Positions 55,493 to 64,000 of a DNA stretch of 64,000 bases are shown in pieces. The stretch is from RPRB01 sp035543115 (GTDB lineage: Bacteria; Myxococcota; Myxococcia; Myxococcales; Myxococcaceae): positions 1-64,000 of the forward strand of contig DATKKF010000021.1 of assembly GCA_035543115.1 (NCBI GenBank). The letters run 5' to 3'. The position numbers were made by a program, and so were the translations under genes. Positions within the stretch are counted from its first letter, which is position 1. Each line of letters opens with the position of its first letter. The notes under the pieces are model-generated. The model saw only the letters and a list, made by a program, of their open reading frames with translations. It had not been told where the DNA came from and did not search any database.

Positions 55493-58228
55493 ATGAGGGG
55501 TGGCGTGGCGCAGCCGGTCCGGGAGAAGGTCGCAGGGGATTTCCCGCTCACGCGGTTTCATCAGCGGCTGCTGGCGGAGGAGCTGGCGCTCCGGGGAGGC
55601 CGGGCCACCGATCGGCTGGCCTCGGCGCTCTCCGAGGCGCGGGTCGATCTCAATCCCCACCAGGTGGAGGCCGCGGCGTTCGCGCTCGAGTCGCTCCCCC
55701 GCGGCGGCTGCATGCTCGCCGACGAGGTCGGCCTCGGAAAGACCATCGAGGCCGGCATCGTGCTCGCGCAGCTGGTGGCCGAAGGAAAGGGGCGGGTCCT
55801 CGTCCTCACCCCGGCGACCCTGCGGGCCCAGTGGCAGGCCGAGCTCCACGAGAAGTTCGAGCTGCCGGCAGTGGTGGTGGACGGCCGCAACGTCCGCCCG
55901 GATAACAACCCGTTCGACCAGCCGGTGCCGGTCATCTCCAGCCACCCCTTCGCCGCCGGACGTGCGGAGCTGGTCCGGCAGCTCCCCTGGGACCTGGTGG
56001 TCATCGACGAGGCCCACCGGCTCCGGAACGCGCACCGCGCAGGGAACAAGATTGCCCGCGCCCTCCGGGACGCCCTGCGGGACCGTCCCAAGCTGCTCCT
56101 CACCGCCACCCCGCTCCAGAACGAGCTGATGGAGCTGTTCGGGCTGCTCTCGTTCCTCGACGAGCAGATCCTCGGACCCGAGCATGCCTTCAAGAGCCGC
56201 TACACCGTCGACCCCGAGGTGGGCGCCATCCCCGACGGGCCGGCCCAGGAGCTCCGCGATCGGCTCGCCCCGGTGGTGCACCGGACCCTGCGCCGTCAGG
56301 TCCGCGAGTACGTGCGCTTCACCGCCCGCCGGAGCATGGTGGAGGACTTCGCGCCGTCCGAGGAGGAGCAGTCTCTCTACGACGAGGTGTCGGAGTACCT
56401 CCGGCGCAGCGAGGCGGCGGCCATCGAGCCCGGGAAGCGGACGCTGCTCACCCTGGTCTACCGGAAGCTCCTCGCCTCCTCGACCTTCGCCATCGCGCCC
56501 ACGCTGCGAAAGCTGGCGGAGAGCCTGCGCCGGCGCATCGACGCGGCGAAGCTCGGCGTCGCTGCCCTGGGGCGGATCGCGGTGCACGGGCGCCTTGGGT
56601 CGTCCGAGGCGGACGAGTCCAGCGGCTGGACCGAGGAGGCGGAGGCCTGGTCCGACGAGCCGGATCATCCCGCCCTGCCCTCGCTGGCCACGCTGGAGGC
56701 GGAGGCCTTCGAGCTGGAGCGCTACGCCGACCGGGCCGAGTCGATCCGGGTGAACGCCAAGGGCGAGGCCCTGAAGCGGGCGCTGGACCGGGTCTTCACC
56801 GTCGCCCGCGCGCACCAGTGGCCGGAGAAGGCGGTGGTCTTCACCGAGTCGCGCCGCACGCAGGGCTACCTCGCCGAGCTGCTCGCCGCCCATGGCTGGG
56901 CGGGGCGCATCTCGCTCCTCTCCGGCGACGCGGGCACGCCCGAGGAGCGTCAGGCGCTGGTCGACGAGTTCCGCGACCGTACGCAGATCCTCCTCTCCAC
57001 CGAGGCCGGGGCCGAGGGGCTGAACCTCCAGTTCTGCAACCTGGTCGTCAACTACGACCTGCCCTGGAACCCCCAGCGCATCGAGCAGCGCATCGGCCGC
57101 TGCCACCGCTACGGCCAGCAGCGCGACGTGCTGGTGCTGAATTTCCTCAACCGGCAGAACGCCGCGGATGCGCGCCTCTACGAGCTGCTGGAGCGGAAGC
57201 TTCACCTCTTCGACGGCGTGTTCGGCGCCTCGGACGAGATCCTCGGCGCGCTGGAGACCGGCATCGACTTCGAGAAGCGCGTCCTCGACATCTACCAGTC
57301 GTGTCGGTCGACCGAGGAGATCGCCCGCGCCTTCGACGCGCTCCGCGAGGACCTCGAGCACCGCATCGACGCCCGGATGACCCAGACCCGGTCGCTCCTG
57401 CTCGAGCGGTTCGACGGCGAGGTCCGGCGGCGGCTGCGGCTGGCCGGCGAGGAGGCCGAGGCGGCGGTGGAGCGCCGTCGCCGGAACGTACGCACCTTCG
57501 CCCGCCAGGTGCTGGGGAAGGACGCGCCCGGCGCCCGGGTGAGCGAGGCCGCCGGCGCGGTGCGCTCGAGCCCGGCCGACGGGGTGCACTGGCTCCAGCT
57601 GGACGCCTCCGCCCTGCCCTCGCGCCTGGCCCGCCTTGCCGGCGGAGAGGGCTGGTGGTTCGTCTATCGGTTCGAGGCCACCGGTCTGGTCCCCGAGGAG
57701 CGGCTGCTCCACCTGGTGCTCCTTCGGGACCGCGACGGCTTCCGCACCCTGCCGCCCGAGGACGGAGCCCTGCTCGCCCGGGTGCCGGCGCGCGAGGGGC
57801 AGCTCCGCCCGCCCGCGCCGATCTCAGTCGCCCACGCCCAGGAGCAGGCGCTGTCGGCGGCACGGGAGAGCCTGCTCCGGGCCACCGAGCGGCGGAGCCA
57901 GCTCGCGCTGGACCGGCTCCGCGAGCAGGCCGACCGCTACGCCGAGGACTGCCTGCTCGAGGCCCGCGAGGCGCTGGCCCGGACGCGGGCGAGCTGGGAG
58001 GAGGCGCGCGCGCGGCTCGGCGGACTGGAGGACGGGACCGAGCGCGCGCGGGCGCGCGCCGCCATCGAGCGGGCCGAGCGCGACCATCGCCGCCGCCTGG
58101 CTGCGCTGCGCAACGAGGAGGAGACCCGCTACGGGCTCAAGGACCGCACCCTCGGAGAGCTCGCCACCCGGGCGAAGGTGGTGGACCGCCGGGCCCTGGT
58201 CGGCACTGCCTACTTCTGGTTGAGCTGA
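55493..58228 (+). CDS. RapA/HepA-like SNF2-family ATPase
   Basis: The 911-residue protein has an SNF2 helicase core: Walker A in LADEVGLGKTIEAG, LVLTPATLRAQW, Walker B DEAHRLRN, LLTATPLQNELMELFGLLSF, and in the second lobe VVFTESRRTQGYLAELL, AEGLNLQFCNLVVNYDLPWN and motif VI QRIGRCHRYGQ. A long helical C-terminus with Arg/Glu-rich coiled coils (about 640-895) follows. RapA-type ATPases recycle RNA polymerase; related proteins act in defence as DrmD. No defence partners are nearby, so a housekeeping role is more likely. The ATG at 55493 has GGGGAGG seven bases upstream. Confidence 0.9.
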   Translation: MRGGVAQPVREKVAGDFPLTRFHQRLLAEELALRGGRATDRLASALSEARVDLNPHQVEAAAFALESLPRGGCMLADEVGLGKTIEAGIVLAQLVAEGKGRVLVLTPATLRAQWQAELHEKFELPAVVVDGRNVRPDNNPFDQPVPVISSHPFAAGRAELVRQLPWDLVVIDEAHRLRNAHRAGNKIARALRDALRDRPKLLLTATPLQNELMELFGLLSFLDEQILGPEHAFKSRYTVDPEVGAIPDGPAQELRDRLAPVVHRTLRRQVREYVRFTARRSMVEDFAPSEEEQSLYDEVSEYLRRSEAAAIEPGKRTLLTLVYRKLLASSTFAIAPTLRKLAESLRRRIDAAKLGVAALGRIAVHGRLGSSEADESSGWTEEAEAWSDEPDHPALPSLATLEAEAFELERYADRAESIRVNAKGEALKRALDRVFTVARAHQWPEKAVVFTESRRTQGYLAELLAAHGWAGRISLLSGDAGTPEERQALVDEFRDRTQILLSTEAGAEGLNLQFCNLVVNYDLPWNPQRIEQRIGRCHRYGQQRDVLVLNFLNRQNAADARLYELLERKLHLFDGVFGASDEILGALETGIDFEKRVLDIYQSCRSTEEIARAFDALREDLEHRIDARMTQTRSLLLERFDGEVRRRLRLAGEEAEAAVERRRRNVRTFARQVLGKDAPGARVSEAAGAVRSSPADGVHWLQLDASALPSRLARLAGGEGWWFVYRFEATGLVPEERLLHLVLLRDRDGFRTLPPEDGALLARVPAREGQLRPPAPISVAHAQEQALSAARESLLRATERRSQLALDRLREQADRYAEDCLLEAREALARTRASWEEARARLGGLEDGTERARARAAIERAERDHRRRLAALRNEEETRYGLKDRTLGELATRAKVVDRRALVGTAYFWLS

Positions 58229-58247
58229 GCTTCGCCTGTTCGGCTCT

Positions 58248-59165
58248 CTAGACCTGGAGGCGGAGCGCGCCGGCGACCAGCTCGAAGGTCGCGGGGAGCC
58301 GGCCGGGCTGCTCGCCGTCGACGTCGAGCAGCACCTCCTCCTCGCTGGTGGCCTCGAGCCGCGTGCAGCGGAAGGTCCGGGTGCCCGCCCACCGCACGTG
58401 GCTGCCGTCGTAGACCGAGGCCGACTTCAGCGCGAAGTCCTTCAGGTGGTAGCCGCTCCACACGGTGACATCGAACTGGCCATCGGACGGGTCGGCCTCC
58501 GGTGCCACCCGCATCCCGCCGCCGAAGTACTGGCCGTTGGCGATGGCCAGGGTGGTGATCAGAAGCGCCTCCTCGGGCCCGCCGTCCACGCGGATGCGCA
58601 CCGCCTGGTCTCGCCAGCCGATGAGGGTGCGCACGCTGGCCACGAAGAAGCCGACCTTCCCGCCGAGGAGCTTGCTGCCCGAGTTGACCGCGCGATCCAC
58701 CTGCCCGCTGACCCCGAAGCTGGCGACGTTGACGAAGTAGCGCTCGCCCGGGTTCCCGTCCGGCCCGGTGAAGCGGACCCGGCCCACGTCCAGCGGGCGG
58801 ACCTCGCCCCGGAGGCGCGCGCAGGTCTCGCGCAGGGAACCGTTCAGGCCGAAGGTCCGCCGGAAGTCGCCGCCGGTGCCGCGGGGGACGAGCGCCAGGC
58901 ACGCATCGGGTGGGACGCCGCTGCCGGTCTGGAAGAAGCCGTTCACCACCTCGTTGAGGGTTCCGTCGCCACCCACCGCGACGATGCGACGGAAGCCCTG
59001 GCGGAGCGCCTCGGCGGTGAGCGCGGCGGCATGCATCGGGCGCTCGGTGAAGGCGTGCTCGGCGCTGCCTCCGAGCGCGCGCAGCACCTCGGCATGGATC
59101 TCCGGCCAGCGACGACCGGTCGCCCCGCCCGCGCTCTCGGGATTCACCACCAGAAAGGTGCGCAT
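58248..59165 (-). CDS. Diacylglycerol kinase/YegS family lipid kinase
   Basis: The 305-residue protein has the DagK catalytic signature VAVGGDGTLNEVVNGFF and ALVPRGTGGDFRRTFG, with the N-terminal FLVVNPESAGGATGRRW (phosphate loop) and a beta-sandwich C-terminal half with VASFGVSGQVDRAVN, IANGQYFGGGMRVAPEADPS-type segments and LLDVDGEQPG. The family phosphorylates diacylglycerol, sphingosine-like lipids or related lipids, recycling phosphatidic acid. The ATG at 59165 starts the protein directly at MRTFLVVNP. It converges with the SNF2 gene, with only 19 bases between stops. Confidence 0.93.
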   Translation of the reverse strand: MRTFLVVNPESAGGATGRRWPEIHAEVLRALGGSAEHAFTERPMHAAALTAEALRQGFRRIVAVGGDGTLNEVVNGFFQTGSGVPPDACLALVPRGTGGDFRRTFGLNGSLRETCARLRGEVRPLDVGRVRFTGPDGNPGERYFVNVASFGVSGQVDRAVNSGSKLLGGKVGFFVASVRTLIGWRDQAVRIRVDGGPEEALLITTLAIANGQYFGGGMRVAPEADPSDGQFDVTVWSGYHLKDFALKSASVYDGSHVRWAGTRTFRCTRLEATSEEEVLLDVDGEQPGRLPATFELVAGALRLQV

Positions 59166-59337
59166 CGCGCTCTGTGGGCCACTGTGGCACGCCGCCGGAC
59201 AGGCGCTCCCAGGAAAGTGCGATTGACGCTTCGCGCCAGCTTCCCGCTCCAGCCCAGGCCTGTTGCTCCGGCCTCACCGCGAGCGCAGGCCGCCTTTCTT
59301 CGGGTCCCGGCGCACCGCGGTAGCATGGGACTCCTCC

Positions 59338-59766
59338 GTGCATGGCGGGAACGACGAGCGCTGGGTGCTGCTGGCCGAGGACGACGGCGCGCTCCGCTTT
59401 CTGCTCGCCTCGGTGCTCCGCAAGGACGGGCACCGGGTGCTCGAGGTTCCCGACGGTGAGCAGCTGGTGGTGGCCCACGCAGCGCTTCCTCCCGGGCGGA
59501 ACGGGCGCACGGTGGTGCTGAGCGACCTGTCGATGCCGGTCCGGAGCGGGCTGGAGGCGGTGGAGGAGATCCAGCGCCGGGAGCCCGGCCTGGGCGTCAT
59601 CCTCATGGGCGCGTTCCTCGAGCCGGGGGACGTGCCGCGGGCGGCGGCGCTCGGCGCCGCGTTCCTCACCAAGCCCTTCGAGCTGGCCCGGATGCGGGCG
59701 CTGGTCCGGGAGCTGGTGGCAAAGCCGAACACCCGGGCGGCCGACCTGGTCGACGCGAGCGGCTAG
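59338..59766 (+). CDS. Single-domain response regulator
   Basis: The 142-residue protein is a receiver domain alone: acidic pocket in VLLAEDDGALRFLLA, phospho-Asp in VVLSDLSMPVRSG, and Lys in FLTKPFELA. The usual Thr/Ser at the end of strand 4 is replaced by Gly in ILMGAF, which may weaken the conformational switch. Such stand-alone receivers relay signals to kinases or other proteins. The GTG at 59338 is a tentative start without a good ribosome site; TTG further upstream is the alternative. No cognate kinase is adjacent; the hybrid kinase at 36038 is far away. Confidence 0.85.
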   Translation: MHGGNDERWVLLAEDDGALRFLLASVLRKDGHRVLEVPDGEQLVVAHAALPPGRNGRTVVLSDLSMPVRSGLEAVEEIQRREPGLGVILMGAFLEPGDVPRAAALGAAFLTKPFELARMRALVRELVAKPNTRAADLVDASG

Positions 59767-59783
59767 CGCCCCCGGCCGGGCGG

Positions 59784-61604
59784 TCAGGACTTCGGCGGGG
59801 GCACCACCCGGATGTGCACCTCGCGCAGCTGCAGCTCGTCCACCTCGCCCGGGGCGCCGGTCATGCTGTCGGTCCCGGTCTTGGTCTTCGGAAAGGGGAT
59901 GACGTCGCGGAGGGACTCGGCGCCGGTGAGGAGCATCACCAGCCGGTCCATGCCCAGGGCGATTCCCCCGTGCGGCGGCGCCCCGTAGCGGAGCGCGTCC
60001 AGCAGGAAGCCGAACTTGTTCCGTGCCTCCTCCTCGCCGATCCCCAGCGCGGCGAAGACCTCGGCCTGCACCCGTGGGTCGTGGAGGCGGATGCTGCCGC
60101 CGCCGATCTCGAAGCCGTTGAGAACCACGTCGTAGCGCCAGCACTTCACCCGTCCCGGGTCGGTGCGGAGGTACTGCACGTCCTCGTCGTGGGGCCGGGT
60201 GAAGGCGTGGTGCGCGGCAGCCCAGGTCCGCTTCTCCTCGTCGTACTCGAAGAGCGGCGGGTCCACGACCCAGAGGAACTCCCACCGGCCGCCGGAGCCC
60301 ACCTCGGGGATGAGGCCCAGCTTCTTGGCGATGTGCACCCGGAGGTTGGCCATCACGGTGTGGACCAGCGAGGCCCGCCCGAACTGGAAGACGATCAGGT
60401 CACCCGGCTTCGCCTGGCAGGCCTCGTTGATCGCTGCCCGGAGCGTCGGGGAGATGGTCTTGGCCAGGGGGGACTGGATCCACTCGCCGCCCTCGCCCAC
60501 CTTGGCTCGGGCGAGGCCGCGGGCGCCGGCGCCCTTGGCGAACTCCTCCAGCTTGTCGGCCTCGGCGCGCGAGAGCGGGTGCGCGGCCGGGACGACCATC
60601 GCCTTGACGATACCGCCCTGCTGCACCGCCTCGAGGAGCATCGGCACGCCCCCCTCCCCCCCGTGGGCGGTGACGATGTCGGTGAGGACGACGTGCTCCA
60701 GCCCGAAGCGGAGGTCCGGCTTGTCGTTGCCGTACCTCTCCATCGACTCGTCGAACGGCATCCGCCGGAACGGGGTGGGGAGGTCGACGCCGAGGATCTC
60801 CTTCCACAGCCGGGAGACGAGCTTCTCGACCACGGCGAACACGTCGTCCTGGCTGACGAAGCTCATCTCCAGATCCACCTGGGTGAACTCGGGCTGGCGG
60901 TCCAGCCGCAGGTCCTCGTCGCGGAAGCACTTGACGATCTGGAAGTAGCGGTCGAAGCCCGCGACCATGAACAGCTGCTTGTAGAGCTGGGGACTCTCGG
61001 CCAGGGCATAGAACTTCCCCGGGTTGAGGCGGCTGGGAACGAGGAAGTTCCGGGCGCCTCCGGGCGTGTACTTGCCCATGAAGGGCGTCTCGAGCTCGAG
61101 GAAGCCCTGCTCCACCAGCGTGCTGCGGGTGATGGCGTTCATTCGCGAGCGGGTGATGAGCGACTGCTGGAGCGGCCGGCGGCGCAGGTCGAGGTAGCGG
61201 TGGGTGAGGCGCTTCTCCTCGGCGGTCTCGATCTTGTCCTCGATGGGGAAAGGGGTGGGCTCGCTCCGGTTGAAGACGCCGAGGGCGGTGGCCTTCACCT
61301 CGATCTCCCCAGTCTTCATCTTGGGGTTCACGTTGGCGCCGCGGCTGGCCACCGTGCCCTGGACTCCGATGCACCACTCGAGGCGCAGGGTGCCGGCGAG
61401 CGCGTGAGCCTCCGGGTCGATGTCCGGCTCGAAGACCACCTGGGTGAGCCCGTACCGGTCGCGCAGGTCGATGAACACCGCGCCGCCGTGGTCGCGGCGG
61501 TTCTGCACCCAGCCGAAGAGGACGACGGTCTTGCCCACGTCCTTGCCGGTGAGCTCGCCGCAGGAGTGTGTGCGCTTGACCTCGGTGATGAAGGGAACGG
61601 ACAT
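59784..61604 (-). CDS. aspS: Aspartyl-tRNA synthetase
   Basis: AspS charges tRNA-Asp (and tRNA-Asn in bacteria lacking AsnRS). The 606-residue enzyme is the bacterial type: N-terminal OB fold (VVLFGWVQNRRDHGGAVFID), class II motif 1/2 areas (RSRMNAITRSTLVEQGFLEL, FQIVKCFRDEDLRLDRQPEF), a GAD insertion domain (HPLSRAEADKLEEFAKGAGA) and class II motif 3 GIALGMDRLVMLLTG. Whether it is discriminating cannot be judged from the sequence. The ATG at 61604 begins MSVPFITEVKRTHSCGEL, the normal family start. Confidence 0.97.
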   Translation of the reverse strand: MSVPFITEVKRTHSCGELTGKDVGKTVVLFGWVQNRRDHGGAVFIDLRDRYGLTQVVFEPDIDPEAHALAGTLRLEWCIGVQGTVASRGANVNPKMKTGEIEVKATALGVFNRSEPTPFPIEDKIETAEEKRLTHRYLDLRRRPLQQSLITRSRMNAITRSTLVEQGFLELETPFMGKYTPGGARNFLVPSRLNPGKFYALAESPQLYKQLFMVAGFDRYFQIVKCFRDEDLRLDRQPEFTQVDLEMSFVSQDDVFAVVEKLVSRLWKEILGVDLPTPFRRMPFDESMERYGNDKPDLRFGLEHVVLTDIVTAHGGEGGVPMLLEAVQQGGIVKAMVVPAAHPLSRAEADKLEEFAKGAGARGLARAKVGEGGEWIQSPLAKTISPTLRAAINEACQAKPGDLIVFQFGRASLVHTVMANLRVHIAKKLGLIPEVGSGGRWEFLWVVDPPLFEYDEEKRTWAAAHHAFTRPHDEDVQYLRTDPGRVKCWRYDVVLNGFEIGGGSIRLHDPRVQAEVFAALGIGEEEARNKFGFLLDALRYGAPPHGGIALGMDRLVMLLTGAESLRDVIPFPKTKTGTDSMTGAPGEVDELQLREVHIRVVPPPKS

Positions 61605-61679
61605 GGAGGCGTCGCAACCTAGCGCGCCACGTGTGTCGCCGCTACGCGTCATCGCTCGCTGGCGGCGCTCCTGACGGGC

Positions 61680-63434
61680 TCAGGACCCGGTCGGAGACAG
61701 CACGGCGGCCTCCGAGGCGCGGAGGTCCCGGAGCTTGAGCGAGACGCGGGTCCGGCCGTTCCAGGTCTCGACCGAGGGCTGGAACGCGAGGTCGACAGGA
61801 CCCTCCAGCTCGGGCAGCCGTGGGCCCATCCCGAAGCCGATGGCGTCGAGGGCGGGCGCCGCCGGCAGCACCAGCTTGAGGTGGGCCACGCCGCCGCTCT
61901 TCGCGGTGACGATGCGGGCCTCGGCGTGGAGTGACTCGGCGACGAAGGTGGGCTCGGGGTTGCCGGCGCCGAAGGGGCCGAGCGCGGCGAGGGCTCCGAC
62001 GGCGCGTTCGGTGAGCTCCCCGGGCTCCACCACCACGTCCACCCGGCAGCGGGGCTCGAGGTCCTCCTCGCGGAGCCGCCGCGCGGCGACGGCCTCGAAG
62101 GCCCGCCGGAAGTCCAGCAGCCGCTGCGCCTCCAGCGTGACGCCCGCGGCATGGCGGTGGCCGCCGAACTTCGAGAGGTGCTCGGCACATTCCCGGAGCG
62201 CCTCGACGAGGTGGAAGCCCTCGACGCTGCGGGCGCTCCCCTTCCCCATCCCGCCCTGCACGCCGATGACCAGGGTGGGTTTGTGGAAGCGCTCGACCAC
62301 CCGGGCGGCGACGATGCCCACCACCCCGGGGTGCCACCCTTCCGCCCAGAGGACCAGACCGCGCGCGCCCTGCCGCTCCTCGGCCTGGGCGGTGGCCTCC
62401 ACCAGCATCCGCCGCTCGATCTCCTGGCGCTCCGTGTTTGCCCGGTCGAGCTTCGCCGCGAGCTCGCGGGCCTCGGCGAGGCTTGGCGTCCGCAGCAGCT
62501 GGAGACCCACCGACGCGTCGTCCAGGCGGCCGGCGGCGTTGATGCGAGGCCCGAGCCGGAAGCCCACCTGGCCTGCGCTCACCGGTCCCTCTGTCTCCAG
62601 TCCGGCGACCTCCTTGAGCGCACGCACGCCCGGGCGGTCTGCCCTGCCCAGGGCCTGGAGCCCGTGGCGGACGAGGATGCGGTTGGCCCCGGTCAGGGGG
62701 ACGACGTCGCACACCGTCGCGAGCGCGACCAGGTCCATCAGGGGCTTGAGCGCGGGCTCGGCACGGCACTCGAACCAGCCCATCGTCCGGAGCGAGCGCC
62801 GGAGCGCCATGATCAGGTTGAAGGCCACGCCGGCGGCGCACAGCGCCTTCGTGGGGTACTCGCAGCCAGGCTGGTGCGGGTTCAGCACCGCTGTGGCCGC
62901 CGGCAGCGTCTCGGGGACGGTGTGGTGGTCGACGATGACCACCTCCATCCCCAGGTCCCTGGCGCGCGCGACCTCGGCGACGCTGCCGATCCCGCAGTCG
63001 AGCGAGACCAGGACCCGGGAGCCCTCGCGAGCGATGCGCTCGACGGCGCGGATGTTCAGACCGTAGCCCTCGTCGATCCGGTGCGGGATGTAGGTCTGTG
63101 GCGCGGCCCCCACCGCGTCGAGGAAGAGCGAGAGGAGCGCGGTGGAGCACACCCCGTCGACGTCGTAGTCACCGTAGAGGGTGACCTTCTCCCCCTGCAC
63201 GACGGCCCGGGTGAGGCGCTCGACCGCGGCCGACATCCCCTTCATCCGGAACGGGTCCGGGAGGTCGGTCAGCTCGTGCGAGAGAAAGCGCGCGGCGTCC
63301 TGCGGCTCGAGCACCCCGCGAGCGACGAGGACCCGCGCGGTCAGCGGGTCCAGTCCGAGCTCGATGGCAAGACGGCGGGCCGCGCGTCGCTGCGCCTCGA
63401 CGTCTCGATCTCCGCCTAGAAATACCCAGCGCAA
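61680..63434 (-). CDS. recJ: Single-stranded-DNA-specific exonuclease RecJ
   Basis: RecJ is a 5'-3' exonuclease in recombination and mismatch repair. The 584-residue protein has the DHH phosphoesterase motifs YGDYDVDGVCSTALL, VLVSLDCGIGS and VIVDHHTVPE, then VALATVCDVVPLTGANR, GPRINAAGRLDDAS, and the DHHA1 motif SKFGGHRHAAGVTL near residue 400, with the OB domain at the end. All Mn-binding Asp/His are present. Length matches the family (about 560-590 residues). It precedes aspS on the same strand with 75 bases between. Confidence 0.96.
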   Translation of the reverse strand: MRWVFLGGDRDVEAQRRAARRLAIELGLDPLTARVLVARGVLEPQDAARFLSHELTDLPDPFRMKGMSAAVERLTRAVVQGEKVTLYGDYDVDGVCSTALLSLFLDAVGAAPQTYIPHRIDEGYGLNIRAVERIAREGSRVLVSLDCGIGSVAEVARARDLGMEVVIVDHHTVPETLPAATAVLNPHQPGCEYPTKALCAAGVAFNLIMALRRSLRTMGWFECRAEPALKPLMDLVALATVCDVVPLTGANRILVRHGLQALGRADRPGVRALKEVAGLETEGPVSAGQVGFRLGPRINAAGRLDDASVGLQLLRTPSLAEARELAAKLDRANTERQEIERRMLVEATAQAEERQGARGLVLWAEGWHPGVVGIVAARVVERFHKPTLVIGVQGGMGKGSARSVEGFHLVEALRECAEHLSKFGGHRHAAGVTLEAQRLLDFRRAFEAVAARRLREEDLEPRCRVDVVVEPGELTERAVGALAALGPFGAGNPEPTFVAESLHAEARIVTAKSGGVAHLKLVLPAAPALDAIGFGMGPRLPELEGPVDLAFQPSVETWNGRTRVSLKLRDLRASEAAVLSPTGS

Positions 63435-63698
63435 CCGTCCGCTCCTCTCGCTTCAAACGCCCGCCGTTCCGAGCGTTCGTACCGGAGTGGTCTGACAGCG
63501 GACGACACGCGCGCGCGCTGGATCAGCGGGCGCAACGAAGGGCCACGAGATGCGGGCGGGTGCGTGACGGCCGCGATCAGCGGGACCTTCCCGCCGGAGT
63601 GCCCGGCGGCGCCCCGCAGGTGGGACCGACCGACGGCGCGATGACCTCTGTTTCTACCGGCTCCCTCTGACCGACGACGGGGCCGGACACGGGCCGGT

Positions 63699-64000
63699 TC
63701 AGCCCGACCGGACCTCACCGATGCGGACGCCCAGCGCGATCTCCCCGCCGTATCCGGAATCCGGCTGTCCCTCGAGCGCGACGAGCAGCTCGGCGTGGCC
63801 TCCGTAGATGGGGTCGGTCGCATTCCGGGTATCCCGTGCGCCGCGCTCGACGTACGGAGCGGTGGCCAGCACCGCGTCGGTCACCGCGTCGTCGAAGAAG
63901 ATCTGCGTGCTGACGTCGGTGGTGGTCTCGCCGAAGGGATCGAACAGCCGCACCCGGGTGTGCACGTGCACGGCCCGACCGGCGTACCAGCCGGGGAAGA
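63699..64000 (-). CDS. Intradiol ring-cleavage dioxygenase-like protein, 3' part
   Basis: The frame continues past the window edge. The visible C-terminal 100 residues read FPGWYAGRAVHVHTRVRLFD, TDVSTQIFFDDAVTDAVLA, TAPYVERGARDTRNATD and end in a Gly/Val strand. GWY..R..H.H is the second iron-ligand block (Tyr, His, His) of the intradiol dioxygenase fold and the FFDD.....V segment follows as in secreted dioxygenase-like proteins. The first Tyr ligand is outside the window. Such proteins cleave catechol-type rings, but many secreted homologues have no known substrate. Confidence 0.8.
   Translation of the reverse strand, partial: FPGWYAGRAVHVHTRVRLFDPFGETTTDVSTQIFFDDAVTDAVLATAPYVERGARDTRNATDPIYGGHAELLVALEGQPDSGYGGEIALGVRIGEVRSG

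Noticed and set aside
53243..57712. A 1489-codon minus-strand frame
   Set aside because: Its first half is antisense to the SNF2 ATPase gene, which has a full set of helicase motifs. Only the segment from the lipoprotein signal at 55339 is real.
55493..58228. DISARM defence system
   Set aside because: The ATPase resembles DrmD in general layout, but none of the other DISARM genes is present on either side.
1..64000. CRISPR array
   Set aside because: No series of equal-length repeats with spacers was seen on either strand and no cas gene is present.

Overview
The window looks like a chromosomal segment of a myxobacterium (phylum Myxococcota, probably a Cystobacterineae relative). It is GC-rich throughout and uses many GTG starts. 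The protein at 17771-20440 ends in a MYXO-CTERM-type sorting signal. A three-gene bactofilin cluster followed by a ParB-domain protein (30846-33118) matches the bacN-bacO-bacP-padC arrangement known from Myxococcus xanthus. The genus cannot be fixed from the sequence alone.

Left part (1 to about 21.1 kb): an accessory, eroding region. Intact single genes (small membrane proteins, a CPBP protease, an S9A peptidase lipoprotein, a SOUL protein, a CadC-like TPR regulator, a large NHL/DUF11 surface protein) alternate with gene fragments. The fragments come from a fibronectin III repeat protein, an IS3 OrfA, a short-chain dehydrogenase tail, a secreted-protein remnant, a MoxR-type AAA ATPase, two ADP-ribosylglycohydrolase tails, an IS3 OrfB tail and a tyrosine-recombinase tail. 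Two copies of an 85-bp element with terminal inverted repeats also lie here. The recombinase tail sits 19 bases from the 3' end of a tRNA-Gly(GCC) gene, so this part is probably the decayed end of an integrative element or a repeatedly used insertion zone.

Right part (21.3-64 kb): dense, mostly intact and core-like. It holds pgsA, a TPR-AIM24 protein with a lytic transglycosylase, nadB-rhomboid-LOG, a TonB-like protein, pyrE with the bactofilin/PadC scaffold genes, a TPR lipoprotein-type protein, a hybrid histidine kinase, tlyA, and the isoprenoid cluster xseA-xseB-ispA-dxs. Then follow an ECF sigma/anti-sigma pair, a DUF4292 lipoprotein divergent from an ExbB/ExbD pair, an acyl-CoA dehydrogenase with two MaoC-fold proteins and a DapB-like reductase, a HEAT-repeat cyclophilin, a RapA-like SNF2 ATPase, a diacylglycerol kinase-family protein, a single-domain receiver, aspS, recJ and the 3' end of an intradiol-dioxygenase-like gene. 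One pseudogene (HpcH/HpaI aldolase) interrupts this region.

Working links suggested by layout: the bactofilins and the PadC-like protein probably form a polar scaffold for chromosome segregation. XseA/XseB, IspA and Dxs are arranged for co-transcription with overlapping or short junctions. Sigma and anti-sigma overlap by four bases. ExbB/ExbD may energise the TonB-like protein at 28501. No CRISPR array, restriction system or biosynthetic megasynthase was seen. No clear new multi-gene system was found; the best leads are the palindromic element pair, the eroded tRNA-Gly locus, the bactofilin hairpin and several unusual domain fusions.
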